DNA of 5,534 nt from the NCBI GenBank assembly GCA_945927915.1, contig CAMEMX010000107.1, positions 1 through 5,534 of the forward strand, written 5' to 3'. Shown one piece after another: positions 1 to 5,255 of the stretch. A program made the translations under genes and the position numbers. The notes beneath the pieces were generated by a model that saw only the letters and a program-made list of their open reading frames with translations, ran no database searches and was not told the DNA's origin. Origin of the DNA: an uncultured Clostridia bacterium (GTDB lineage Bacteria > Bacillota > Clostridia > Oscillospirales > Oscillospiraceae). Numbering within the stretch: the first letter of the stretch is position 1; each line of letters starts with the position of its first letter.

Positions 1-257
1 CCCATCTCCAGCGCGCGCTCCATGCCGAGCAGCATCGCCTCATTGACGCGCTCGACCGCGATGATGAGGACATCGGGCTCAGCCGCGGCGGTCTCGACGG
101 TGAATTTTCCCTTGCCGCAGCCAACCTCCAGACGGATTTCCCGTGCATCGGGCATCAGCGAGCGCCAAGCACCGCGCAGCGTCTTGCCGTCGCGCACCCA
201 GATGGCGGAGCACGCCTCCATGCGCGGGGCTAAATTGTTGCGTTTTCTCATCCGCAT
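1..257 (-). CDS. trmB: tRNA (guanine-N7-)-methyltransferase TrmB, N-terminal part (cut by window edge)
   Basis: This is the N-terminal 85 codons of a class I SAM-dependent methyltransferase; the rest lies beyond the left edge. TrmB makes N7-methylguanosine, usually at position 46 in the variable loop of tRNAs, in the cytoplasm. Seen in the sequence: the start MRMRKRNN, matching the basic MRxR opening of the family; a linker with W20 and W31; SAM motif I, EVGCGKGKF at residues 44-52; and an acidic residue, E69 in IAVER, after the second strand, where the family binds the SAM ribose. The ATG at 257-255 is chosen because TGAGG (270-266) lies 8 nt upstream and the family start matches. It begins 3 nt after the stop of the amylase-family gene, so translation is probably coupled and the two share a transcript. 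Identity is confident; the catalytic C-terminal half cannot be checked. Confidence 0.9.
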   Translation of the reverse strand, partial: MRMRKRNNLAPRMEACSAIWVRDGKTLRGAWRSLMPDAREIRLEVGCGKGKFTVETAAAEPDVLIIAVERVNEAMLLGMERALEM

Positions 258-260
258 GGC

Positions 261-1541
261 TCATACCTCAAAGATCACAGGCTCGCCGTCAACGCCCAGG
301 CGTCCGGCACGGATCTCGACGACACCGCCGGAGATGAGGTCGCGGTACTGACCGTCGGGCAGATCGACGGCGATCGCGCCGGCCTCGCCGCGCAGGCAGA
401 ACACGCCCGCGAGCGTTTTGCCGCCCTTCGTGTGCAGCGCCAGAACGATGTCGTGCGCGAACGCCTGCACGCGGTAGCTGCTGTCGGTCAGCAGCGGATG
501 GCGCTTGATCCCGGCGAGCTTTTGCAGCAGCAGTGTGATGTCCCTGCCGGTGTTCCAGTTGACCGTGTCCTTTTCAAACAGGCTCGGCGTATGCGTCTGC
601 CCGACCTCCTGCCCGGCGTAGAGCAGCGTCATGCCCTTCTGGAAGTAGAGCAGAGCAGTGTGGTTGCGCAGCATCTTTTCATCGGGGATGAGCTGCTTTG
701 CGCGGTTTTGGTCGTGGTTTTCCAGATAGCGGAGCTTGACATAGTTTGCCGGATAGATGTACTCCTGGCGGTTCACCGCGTCGAGATACTGCGCAAGCGG
801 AATTTCGCCCTTCAGATAGCGCAGGAAATCGGGGAAAATGTCATAATCGTAGCAGATGTCAAACGCCTGATAGATCTCGGAATCGGAGAGCGAGGCGATG
901 CCGTCGGCACGCGTGCCCGTGATGAAGCACGGCTCGACCGATTCGCTCAGCCAGATGCAGCCCGGACGCACGGTCTCGACCTCGCGGCGTGCGGTAAGCC
1001 AGAATTCCAGCGGGACGAGCGGCGCAACGTCGCAGCGGAAGCCGTCGACCACGGACGCCCACTGCTTGAGTGTCTCGATCTGATAGTCCCACAGGGCGCG
1101 GTTGCTATAGTCGAGGTCGATGACGTCCGACCAGTCGCCGATGCGGTTGCCGAAGCTGCCGTCGGCCTTGTGATAGAACCACTCCGGATGCGCCTGCGAG
1201 AGCACGGAGTCGGGCGAGGTGTGATTGTAAACGACGTCGATGATGCACTTCATGCCCTGCGCGTGGATGTCGTCCACGAGGCGCCGGAAGTCCTCCATCG
1301 TGCCGAATTCGGGGTTGACGGCGCGGTAGTCCGCGATGGCGTAGGGACTGCCGAGCGTGCCCTTGCGGTTTTTCACGCCGCACGGGTGGATGGGCATCAG
1401 CCAGATAATGTCCACGCCGAGGGCGCGGATGCGCGGCAGGTCGCGGCGCACGGCCTCAAACGTGCCCTCCTCGCTGTAATTGCGGACGTAGACCGAGTAC
1501 ATGATCTGATTGCGGTATTCCTTCGGGGTGCCGAGTGCCAT
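261..1541 (-). CDS. GH13 alpha-amylase family glycoside hydrolase (cytoplasmic)
   Basis: A 426-residue (beta/alpha)8-barrel enzyme expected to cleave or transfer alpha-glucosidic bonds in starch, glycogen or maltodextrin fragments. The four GH13 regions occur in order: region I DVVYNH (102-107), region II GFRCDVAP (167-174) with the arginine R169 and nucleophile D171, region III WLSES (197-201) with acid/base E200, and region IV LENHD (273-277) with H276 and transition-state stabiliser D277. All catalytic residues are present. Domain B is short and a beta-rich C-terminal domain occupies about 350-426. There is no signal peptide, so it should act inside the cell on imported oligosaccharides or glycogen. 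The start is fixed by AAGGAGG (about 1555-1549), 7 nt before the ATG. trmB follows 3 nt after the stop. No sugar transporter or regulator gene is adjacent, so substrate and subfamily (amylase, glucosidase, transferase) remain open. Confidence 0.9.
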   Translation of the reverse strand: MALGTPKEYRNQIMYSVYVRNYSEEGTFEAVRRDLPRIRALGVDIIWLMPIHPCGVKNRKGTLGSPYAIADYRAVNPEFGTMEDFRRLVDDIHAQGMKCIIDVVYNHTSPDSVLSQAHPEWFYHKADGSFGNRIGDWSDVIDLDYSNRALWDYQIETLKQWASVVDGFRCDVAPLVPLEFWLTARREVETVRPGCIWLSESVEPCFITGTRADGIASLSDSEIYQAFDICYDYDIFPDFLRYLKGEIPLAQYLDAVNRQEYIYPANYVKLRYLENHDQNRAKQLIPDEKMLRNHTALLYFQKGMTLLYAGQEVGQTHTPSLFEKDTVNWNTGRDITLLLQKLAGIKRHPLLTDSSYRVQAFAHDIVLALHTKGGKTLAGVFCLRGEAGAIAVDLPDGQYRDLISGGVVEIRAGRLGVDGEPVIFEV

Positions 1542-1575
1542 AAAGAAGCCTCCTTGAATCGGTTTCGATTTCTCT

Positions 1576-1604
1576 ATTGTATCGGGAACGGTCGAAAAAG
1601 TAAA
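1576..1604 (-). promoter_or_regulatory. Putative sigma-A promoter of the GH13 gene
   Basis: On the minus strand, TTTACT (1604-1599, 4 of 6 to the -35 consensus) and TACAAT (1581-1576, 5 of 6 to the -10 consensus) are separated by 17 bp. This puts transcription start near 1569, about 28 nt before the ATG and just upstream of the AAGGAGG. No convincing terminator lies between the nitroreductase stop and this site, so read-through from the upstream pair may add to expression. Confidence 0.55.
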
Positions 1605-1622
1605 GTGCGGGATACGGCAAAA

Positions 1623-2153
1623 TTATTCTTTTTCCGTCACGAGCGCGTCCGGGGCCTTGCGCTTCTTCGGGCGCAGGGGATCGCCGGGGGCGGCATAGCC
1701 CAGCGCGACGACCAGACGGACGGGGGTGTCCAGACCGCACAGCGTGCGGAGCTTTTCGTCATTGAACCAGCCGATCATGCAGCTCCCGAGACCCTGCGCG
1801 GTGGCCTCGGCGGTGAGATAGGCCGCCGCGATGCCGATGTCGATGGAGCGGTAGTCGTTGCCCTTCATCCGCGCGCCGACGGCAGCCGTGCGGTTATACG
1901 GCGCCTCGGAGATGACGATCAGCACCGGCGCCTGCGCAACAAAGCGGTTCATGCCCATGCCGGACGTCGCTGCGGCAACCTTTTTGGCAAGCGCACCGCG
2001 GCAGACGGTGAAACGATACGGCTGCGCGTTGCAGGCCGATGGTGCAAGACGCGCCGCCTCCAGAACGGCGTTCAGCTTCTCGTCCTCGACGGGACGCGTC
2101 TCGTCATAGCTCCGGCAGGACTGGCGGGCGTTGGCGATTTCCAGAAAATTCAT
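1623..2153 (-). CDS. Nitroreductase family protein (FMN-dependent oxidoreductase)
   Basis: A 176-residue protein of the nitroreductase fold, which binds FMN at a dimer interface and uses NAD(P)H to reduce nitro compounds, quinones, flavins or enones. Visible signatures: the N-terminal phosphate-binding stretch ARQSCRSYD (9-17), APSACNAQPYRF (37-48) matching the family APSxxNxQPW element, DIGIAAAY (105-112), GLGSCMIGWF (121-130), and a basic tail KKRK (163-166). The length is that of the short clostridial members. A GGGGG-rich site (2165-2161) precedes the ATG at 2153. The gene starts 14 nt after the flavin reductase stop, so both are almost certainly on one transcript. The physiological substrate cannot be read from the sequence. 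Cys13, Cys41 and Cys125 lie in or near the flavin-binding segments but need not be functional. Confidence 0.9.
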   Translation of the reverse strand: MNFLEIANARQSCRSYDETRPVEDEKLNAVLEAARLAPSACNAQPYRFTVCRGALAKKVAAATSGMGMNRFVAQAPVLIVISEAPYNRTAAVGARMKGNDYRSIDIGIAAAYLTAEATAQGLGSCMIGWFNDEKLRTLCGLDTPVRLVVALGYAAPGDPLRPKKRKAPDALVTEKE

Positions 2154-2167
2154 TTGTTTCCCCCGGC

Positions 2168-2728
2168 TTACTTGAGCGCCAGACCGTCGCGGAAGGCGTT
2201 GCCGACCTTCTCGCCCAGCACGAGATAGTGGTGGTGCATGGCATCATAGGTGATGGGACGCAGCTTTGCGACGTCGATCTTGCCGCTCTCGTCCAGCACG
2301 GACTCGTCGGCGCAGACATTGACGATCCTGCCCACCAGACGGCAGGTCTTCTCGTCATAAGAGAGCAGCTCGCACTCGAGCGCGACGGGCAGCTCGTCGA
2401 TGAGCGGCGCGTCGACAAAGGCGGACTTTGTCGCGTGGAAACCGGCCTTTGCAAACTTATCCGCGACCTTGCTGCCGGAGACAAGCCCGACGTAATCGCA
2501 CGCGACGACCTGATCGGCGGTGCCCATGCTGACGGTGAAGGCTTTCCGCGCGAGGAAATTTTCGGTTGTCTTGTGGTCGTCGCTGACGCAGACGGAGATC
2601 TCGGACTCCTCGCTGATGCCGCCCCACGCGGCGTTCATCGCGTTGGGTGTGCCGTCGGCGTTATAGGTGCCGAGAATGAAGACGGGCATCGGATAGCACA
2701 TGGTTTTGGAACCGAAATTTTTACGCAT
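2168..2728 (-). CDS. Flavin reductase-like protein (FMN-binding split barrel)
   Basis: A 186-residue protein of the flavin reductase/flavoredoxin family. Relatives bind FMN in a split beta-barrel and reduce free flavin with NAD(P)H or carry electrons. Seen: PMPVFILGTYNADGTPNAMN (13-32), the family N-terminal strand-turn followed by AAWGG; the KTTENF helix start (53-58); SMGT (67-70); VSGSKVADKF (83-92); and the tail HHHYLVLGEKVGNAF (165-179), matching the conserved xYxxLGxxxGxAF end. The frame stays open upstream to 2854, but the ATG at 2728 is chosen because AGGAGG (2741-2736) lies 7 nt before it, the homology begins there, and the -10 box lies inside the extra part. It is the first gene of a pair with the nitroreductase. 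It could supply reduced FMN to a partner or act as a standalone reductase; no monooxygenase gene is nearby. Confidence 0.88.
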   Translation of the reverse strand: MRKNFGSKTMCYPMPVFILGTYNADGTPNAMNAAWGGISEESEISVCVSDDHKTTENFLARKAFTVSMGTADQVVACDYVGLVSGSKVADKFAKAGFHATKSAFVDAPLIDELPVALECELLSYDEKTCRLVGRIVNVCADESVLDESGKIDVAKLRPITYDAMHHHYLVLGEKVGNAFRDGLALK

Positions 2729-2735
2729 GATTTGT

Positions 2736-2741
2736 CCTCCT
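2736..2741 (-). promoter_or_regulatory. Ribosome binding site deciding the flavin reductase start
   Basis: AGGAGG read on the minus strand, 7 nt before the ATG at 2728. It settles the start against the longer open frame reaching 2854, whose extra 42 codons run through the promoter and look unlike protein of this family. Confidence 0.8.
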
Positions 2742-2755
2742 GCAGTTTTTTCTTT

Positions 2756-2784
2756 ATTATAGCACGGTGATAGAGAAAAGAGAA
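2756..2784 (-). promoter_or_regulatory. Putative extended -10 promoter of the flavin reductase/nitroreductase pair
   Basis: On the minus strand there is a perfect TATAAT (2761-2756) preceded by TGC (2764-2762), an extended -10. The best -35 at 17 bp is TTCTCT (2784-2779), which is poor (3 of 6), so the extended -10 would carry recognition or an activator may help. The expected start is near 2749, leaving a leader of about 20 nt with the AGGAGG. Confidence 0.6.
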
Positions 2785-2804
2785 TCCCCCAAAACGAGGG
2801 AATC
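2782..2804. promoter_or_regulatory. Imperfect dyad between divergent promoters (candidate operator)
   Basis: GAATCCCCC (2782-2790) and GAGGGAATC (2796-2804) form an inverted repeat matching at 7 of 9 positions around a 5-nt spacer AAAAC. It sits between the two divergent -10 boxes and overlaps the weak -35 of the flavin reductase promoter, where a regulator could affect either gene. The match is imperfect and could be chance. Confidence 0.3.
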
Positions 2805-2817
2805 AGAAGAAAAGGAC

Positions 2818-2846
2818 TTTCCCGCGCGGCGCGGATATGGTAGAAT
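2818..2846 (+). promoter_or_regulatory. Putative extended -10 promoter of the rhodanese lipoprotein
   Basis: TAGAAT (2841-2846, 5 of 6) is preceded by TGG (2838-2840), an extended -10. The -35 position 17 bp upstream is TTTCCC (2818-2823), a poor match. The spacer is GC-rich and contains the 8-bp palindrome CCGCGCGG (2822-2829). The expected start is near 2853, very close to the AAAGGAG at 2853-2859, so the leader is short; initiation a few bases earlier is possible. Confidence 0.5.
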
Positions 2847-2868
2847 AAGAGCAAAGGAGCGTGGTAAC

Positions 2869-3258
2869 ATGAAAAAGCTGCTGCCGCTGGCGCTCGTGCT
2901 TTTGCTGCTGTCCGCCTGCGGCCAAGCGACGGAAGAAAAACAGGAGGCGACCTATATGCAGATCACGGCACAGGAAGCAAAGAAGATCATGGATACACAG
3001 ACGGGTTATGTGATCCTCGACGTGCGCACGCAGGAGGAATACGACGAAAAGCACATCCCCGGCGCCGTTCTGATCCCGGACTATGAGATCAGGGACAGAG
3101 CGGAGAACGAGCTGACGGACAAAGCGCAGACGATCCTCGTCTACTGCCGCAGCGGGCGGCGGAGCAAAAATGCCGCGCAGGCGCTGGCGGAGCTGGGCTA
3201 TACCGACGTCCGTGAATTCGGCGGAATCATCGACTGGCCGTACGCGGTCGAACCGTGA
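2869..3258 (+). CDS. Rhodanese-domain lipoprotein
   Basis: A 129-residue protein with a lipoprotein signal peptide (MKK, then hydrophobic residues 4-14) ending in lipobox LSAC with lipidated Cys17. It should be anchored on the outer face of the membrane. After a short charged linker, residues 30-129 form one complete rhodanese domain: VILDVRTQEEYDEKHIPGA (48-66), the usual DxR and HIPGA elements, then the active-site loop CRSGRRS (93-99) with Cys93 as the persulfide-carrying cysteine, and the closing GGIIDWP (118-124). Rhodaneses carry sulfane sulfur or act in thiol redox chemistry; the extracellular partner here is unknown. The frame is open back to 2767, but AAAGGAG (2853-2859) lies 9 nt before the ATG at 2869 and the signal peptide starts there. 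The small gene after it begins 31 nt downstream, probably on the same transcript. Confidence 0.92.
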   Translation: MKKLLPLALVLLLLSACGQATEEKQEATYMQITAQEAKKIMDTQTGYVILDVRTQEEYDEKHIPGAVLIPDYEIRDRAENELTDKAQTILVYCRSGRRSKNAAQALAELGYTDVREFGGIIDWPYAVEP

Positions 3259-3289
3259 GGACGAATTCCGATATGCGGGAGTGTGAAGG

Positions 3290-3541
3290 ATGGAAAACGA
3301 ACAAAGGCTGGCGGCATTTGAGAGAATGCTGACGGCGGTGCAGAACGAATATGCGGCTGCGTCGGGCAAAATGGCGCAGCTCAGGGCTGCGGGGAAGGAA
3401 AAGACTGCGACCTGCCGGCAGCTCATGGCGAACAAGCTGCGCTTGCAGGAGATGCTTGCCATGTATCAGACCTACGGCCTTTTGGAGACGAAACGGCAGC
3501 GGGCGACGCAATGCGCGCAGATCGAGGGGGAAAAACGTTGA
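3290..3541 (+). CDS. Small helical hypothetical protein, 83 residues
   Basis: I do not recognise a named family. The protein is 83 residues, cytoplasmic by composition (no signal or membrane segment), rich in Ala, Gln, Glu, Lys and Arg, and looks like a helical hairpin: helix one about 3-34 (EQRLAAFERMLTAVQNEYAA), a polar turn GKEKTAT (35-41), and helix two about 42-62 (RQLMANKLRLQEMLAMYQTY), then a basic tail. Leucine spacing suggests a coiled coil and oligomer formation. CGGGAG (3276-3281) lies 8 nt before the ATG and supports the start; no other promoter is evident, so it is probably read through from the lipoprotein gene 31 nt upstream. The protein-like helix pattern and the ribosome site argue that it is real. 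A structural or adaptor role is a guess. Confidence 0.7.
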   Translation: MENEQRLAAFERMLTAVQNEYAAASGKMAQLRAAGKEKTATCRQLMANKLRLQEMLAMYQTYGLLETKRQRATQCAQIEGEKR

Positions 3542-3637
3542 ACCGGACCTTTGCGACGCTGCAAGCAACGAAGCGCTTTCGAACAGCGAAGCGATCCGGG
3601 TGTGATTCGCATGATGCGCCGCATTGTGATACCCGCA

Positions 3638-3676
3638 GGAAAGAGCAAGCCCGGGACTGCGTTTGCGATCCCGGGC
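3638..3676 (-). terminator. Hairpin terminator of the MerR/TipAS gene
   Basis: GCCCGGGA (3649-3656) and TCCCGGGC (3669-3676) make a perfect 8-bp stem with a 12-nt loop. Read on the minus strand it starts 7 nt after the regulator stop codon and is followed by the T-rich TTGCTCTTTCC (3648-3638), as in intrinsic terminators. On the plus strand the tail (CTGTGCCTTATTT) is poorer, so it may act in both directions in this convergent gap, but the minus strand is favoured. Confidence 0.65.
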
Positions 3677-3683
3677 CTGTGCC

Positions 3684-4409
3684 TTATTTGCAGTAGATCT
3701 CAATCGCCTGATGGGCAAACTCCGCGGTGCCTTCGCCGCCGGCTTTGTCGATGTTTTCGGTCATGGCGTCTCCGGCGATGTACATCTGCCCCAAGCTGCG
3801 AAGGATCGGCTCGGTGCAGGTGTAGTAGTGCCCGGTGATGAAGCCCTGCAGCTCGGCGACCAGCGCCTGCGCCTCCCCGGACGCGGGAGATCCGTGGCGG
3901 ATCGCGCCGAAGCGGGCAAAGATGTCCGTCAGTCCGTCCGCAGCCTCCTGCGCCTGCGCGGGGGACTGACCTGCCGTTTTCTGCTCGAATTCCCGGTAGG
4001 CGTCGGTCTTGCCCCACTTTGCTTTTGCCTGCGCGGCGTACTGCTCTATCTGACTGCGGTCAAAGGGTGAAAAGTCCATAAGTGTCACTCCTGTCGTTTG
4101 AATTTTTCGGGCATGGGAAATGAGCGCGTCCAGATGCTGCCGCTGAAGCTCCAGAAGCCGGATCTGCTGCGCCAGCGCCTCTTTGGGATCAAATTCGGGA
4201 GAATCCAGGATCTCCCTGATCTCTTTCAGCGGGAATTGCAGCTCCCGGAACAGTAAGATTGCCTGCAGCCGCCGCAGGGCTGTATCGTCATACAGCCGGT
4301 AGCCTGCTTCCGTCACCCGGGTCGGTTTCAGCAGGCCGATGGCGTCGTAATGGTGGAGCGCGCGCACGCTCACACCGGTAAGGCGGCTGACTTCTTTTAC
4401 GGTTTTCAT
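3684..4409 (-). CDS. MerR-family transcription regulator with TipAS-type ligand domain
   Basis: A 241-residue TipA-like regulator. Residues 1-70 are the MerR winged helix-turn-helix: MKTVKEVSRLTGVSVRALHH (1-20), then YDAIGLLKP (21-29) and the wing GYRLYDD (36-42). A long helix with heptad leucines (about 78-108) should form the dimer coiled coil. Residues about 113-241 match the all-helical TipAS domain: KWGKTDAYREFE (131-142), the Cys-containing HYYTCTE (194-200), LGQMYIAGD (206-214), and the tail GGEGTAEFAHQAIEIYC (224-240). TipAS domains bind antibiotics or other small molecules and switch the promoter on. The frame is open to 4484, but GGGAGGG (about 4422-4416) and the MerR start place the ATG at 4409; the longer frame would cover the promoter. 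Such regulators usually activate their own gene, which fits the promoter found upstream. No drug pump is adjacent on the seen sequence. Confidence 0.92.
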   Translation of the reverse strand: MKTVKEVSRLTGVSVRALHHYDAIGLLKPTRVTEAGYRLYDDTALRRLQAILLFRELQFPLKEIREILDSPEFDPKEALAQQIRLLELQRQHLDALISHARKIQTTGVTLMDFSPFDRSQIEQYAAQAKAKWGKTDAYREFEQKTAGQSPAQAQEAADGLTDIFARFGAIRHGSPASGEAQALVAELQGFITGHYYTCTEPILRSLGQMYIAGDAMTENIDKAGGEGTAEFAHQAIEIYCK

Positions 4410-4432
4410 GGCATTCCCTCCCGTCAAGATGA

Positions 4433-4463
4433 ATGATAAACTATGACGCAGGGTGAGAGTCAA
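4433..4463 (-). promoter_or_regulatory. MerR-type promoter with 19-bp spacer
   Basis: On the minus strand, TTGACT (4463-4458, 5 of 6) and TATCAT (4438-4433, 5 of 6) are separated by exactly 19 bp rather than 17. The over-long spacer is the hallmark of promoters activated by DNA distortion by MerR-family proteins. The expected start is near 4426, just before the GGGAGGG ribosome site, so this is the regulator's own promoter. Confidence 0.8.
4440..4460. promoter_or_regulatory. Operator dyad for the MerR/TipAS regulator
   Basis: Read on the minus strand, ACTCTCAC (4460-4453) and GTCATAGT (4447-4440) are inverted repeats matching at 6 of 8 positions around the 5-nt centre CCTGC. The dyad fills the space between -35 and -10, the standard place for a MerR-family dimer, and supports autoregulation by the gene directly downstream. 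Confidence 0.65.
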
Positions 4464-4492
4464 GAGGAAAAATCTTTTTTTCAATAATTTTT
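4464..4492 (-). promoter_or_regulatory. A/T-tract region upstream of the MerR promoter (UP-like element)
   Basis: Directly upstream of the TTGACT, the minus strand carries AAAAATTATTG, a seven-A run, and GATTTTTCC: A- and T-tracts unlike the GC-rich surroundings. This is the position where the RNA polymerase alpha subunit contacts UP elements. It does not make a good terminator for the exonuclease-like gene, because no strong stem precedes it. Confidence 0.4.
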
Positions 4493-4525
4493 GCGACGCC
4501 TGTTCCGGGCAAAACCTGTCCGCGC

Positions 4526-5077
4526 TTAAAGCGGGGGATAATCGGTCAGATGACAGCCCAGAAGACGGATGATCTCCAACTCGTCCATGGCGTCGAAGAA
4601 AGCGTTGTGGGACTCATGGTAGGTACAGTCGCCCGAAAGCAGGCGGAGCATGGACTCCACGCCGTAGCCGCGCTTCAGCCGGCCGGTGGAATAGCAGTCT
4701 GCGCAGGGCGGGATCCTGGGGTTGTGCTGGCGGTAGGCGGCAAGACGCATAATGTCATGCCAGTCATAATCCCTCAGCTCCGGCAGATGGTTGCAGTCAA
4801 AGCAGGCATTGTAGGCAAAGACGGAGCGGACGCCGTGCTGACGGAGCCACACACGCAGCTCGCTGACGGCCTCGTCCCGGGTGCAGAGGATGGGCTGCAC
4901 CGGCGTTTCAAGGAACAGGGTGCTTTCAAACATCCCGCCGACCCGGCACTCGACGGGCAGAATGTGATATTTGGCGTCGACCGGCTGAAAGGTGTCGGAG
5001 TCTGCGATGACCGTTCCAATGGACATGACCTGATCCGACCAGTTCGTCTCCGTGTCGATGACAGCAAATCTTCCCAT
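4526..5077 (-). CDS. DEDDh 3'-5' exonuclease-like protein (DnaQ/RNase T superfamily)
   Basis: A 183-residue protein with the exonuclease fold. Seen: ExoI motif VIDTETN (6-12) with metal ligands D8 and E10, ExoII region FAYNACFDCNHLPEL (87-101) with D94, and ExoIII HNAFFDA (157-163) with H157 and D162. That is a full DEDDh set, so it should be an active, metal-dependent 3'-5' exonuclease on DNA or RNA ends. Relatives include the polymerase III proofreading subunit, RNase T and oligoribonuclease; the substrate here is unknown. Two CxxC pairs, C92/C95 flanking the catalytic D94 and C125/C128, are unusual. AGGAGAGA (5090-5083) sets the ATG at 5077; the frame is open back to 5272, but that part covers the promoter and lacks family resemblance. 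It is a single-gene unit, divergent from the peroxidase gene. Confidence 0.85.
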   Translation of the reverse strand: MGRFAVIDTETNWSDQVMSIGTVIADSDTFQPVDAKYHILPVECRVGGMFESTLFLETPVQPILCTRDEAVSELRVWLRQHGVRSVFAYNACFDCNHLPELRDYDWHDIMRLAAYRQHNPRIPPCADCYSTGRLKRGYGVESMLRLLSGDCTYHESHNAFFDAMDELEIIRLLGCHLTDYPPL

Positions 5078-5125
5078 ATGTCTCTCTCCTATGGTGGTGT
5101 CAGGATGCTCAGAGCTTCCGAAAAC

Positions 5126-5154
5126 AGTATAGAGGAAAATGCACCGAAAAGCAA
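5126..5154 (-). promoter_or_regulatory. Putative promoter of the exonuclease-like gene
   Basis: On the minus strand, TTGCTT (5154-5149) and TATACT (5131-5126, 5 of 6) are separated by 17 bp. The expected start near 5119 gives a leader of about 42 nt containing the AGGAGAGA site. Confidence 0.55.
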
Positions 5155-5226
5155 GCGTGGAGGGAAAAGAGAGGCGCAGATACAGCCTCGCGTGACTGCA
5201 AGCGGACGCCGGGAACAAATCATCGT

Positions 5227-5255
5227 TTGCTATTCGCGGGCGTTTCTGATATAAT
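5227..5255 (+). promoter_or_regulatory. Promoter of the bcp peroxidase gene
   Basis: TTGCTA (5227-5232, 4 of 6), a 17-bp spacer ending in TGA (extended -10), and a perfect TATAAT (5250-5255). The predicted start near 5262 gives a leader of about 90 nt before the chosen ATG. The leader has two short hairpin-forming stretches (CTGCG/CGCAG at 5284-5300, CAGC/GCTG at 5317-5330) and the palindrome GGCATATGCC (5268-5277). No known riboswitch is recognised. Confidence 0.7.

Noticed and set aside
432..2228. A 598-codon open frame on the plus strand across the amylase and nitroreductase genes
   Set aside because: It lies antisense to two well-supported genes, shows no family resemblance, and such long antisense frames are expected from the codon bias of moderately GC-rich DNA.
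2768..2854. Longer N-termini for the flavin reductase (from 2854) and for the rhodanese lipoprotein (from 2767)
   Set aside because: Both extensions overlap each other and the promoters; ribosome sites, the signal peptide and family starts all point to the internal ATGs at 2728 and 2869.
3542..3648. Possible small gene or RNA in the convergent gap
   Set aside because: Short repeated words such as CGAAGCG and TGTGAT are present, but there is no ribosome site with a plausible frame, no promoter and no recognised RNA fold.
4489..4514. TTTTGC/GCAAAA inverted repeat as a terminator for the exonuclease-like gene
   Set aside because: The stem is 6 bp and mostly AT, the 14-nt loop is unpaired, and no T-run directly follows on either strand.
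5171..5189. GAGGC/GCCTC stem in the exonuclease-bcp gap
   Set aside because: It is only 5 bp with a 9-nt loop, lies outside both promoters, and has no T-tract; expected by chance.
4550..5254. A 234-codon plus-strand frame opposite the exonuclease-like gene
   Set aside because: The minus strand carries a full DEDDh motif set with a ribosome site; the opposite frame has no recognisable domain and runs through both divergent promoters.
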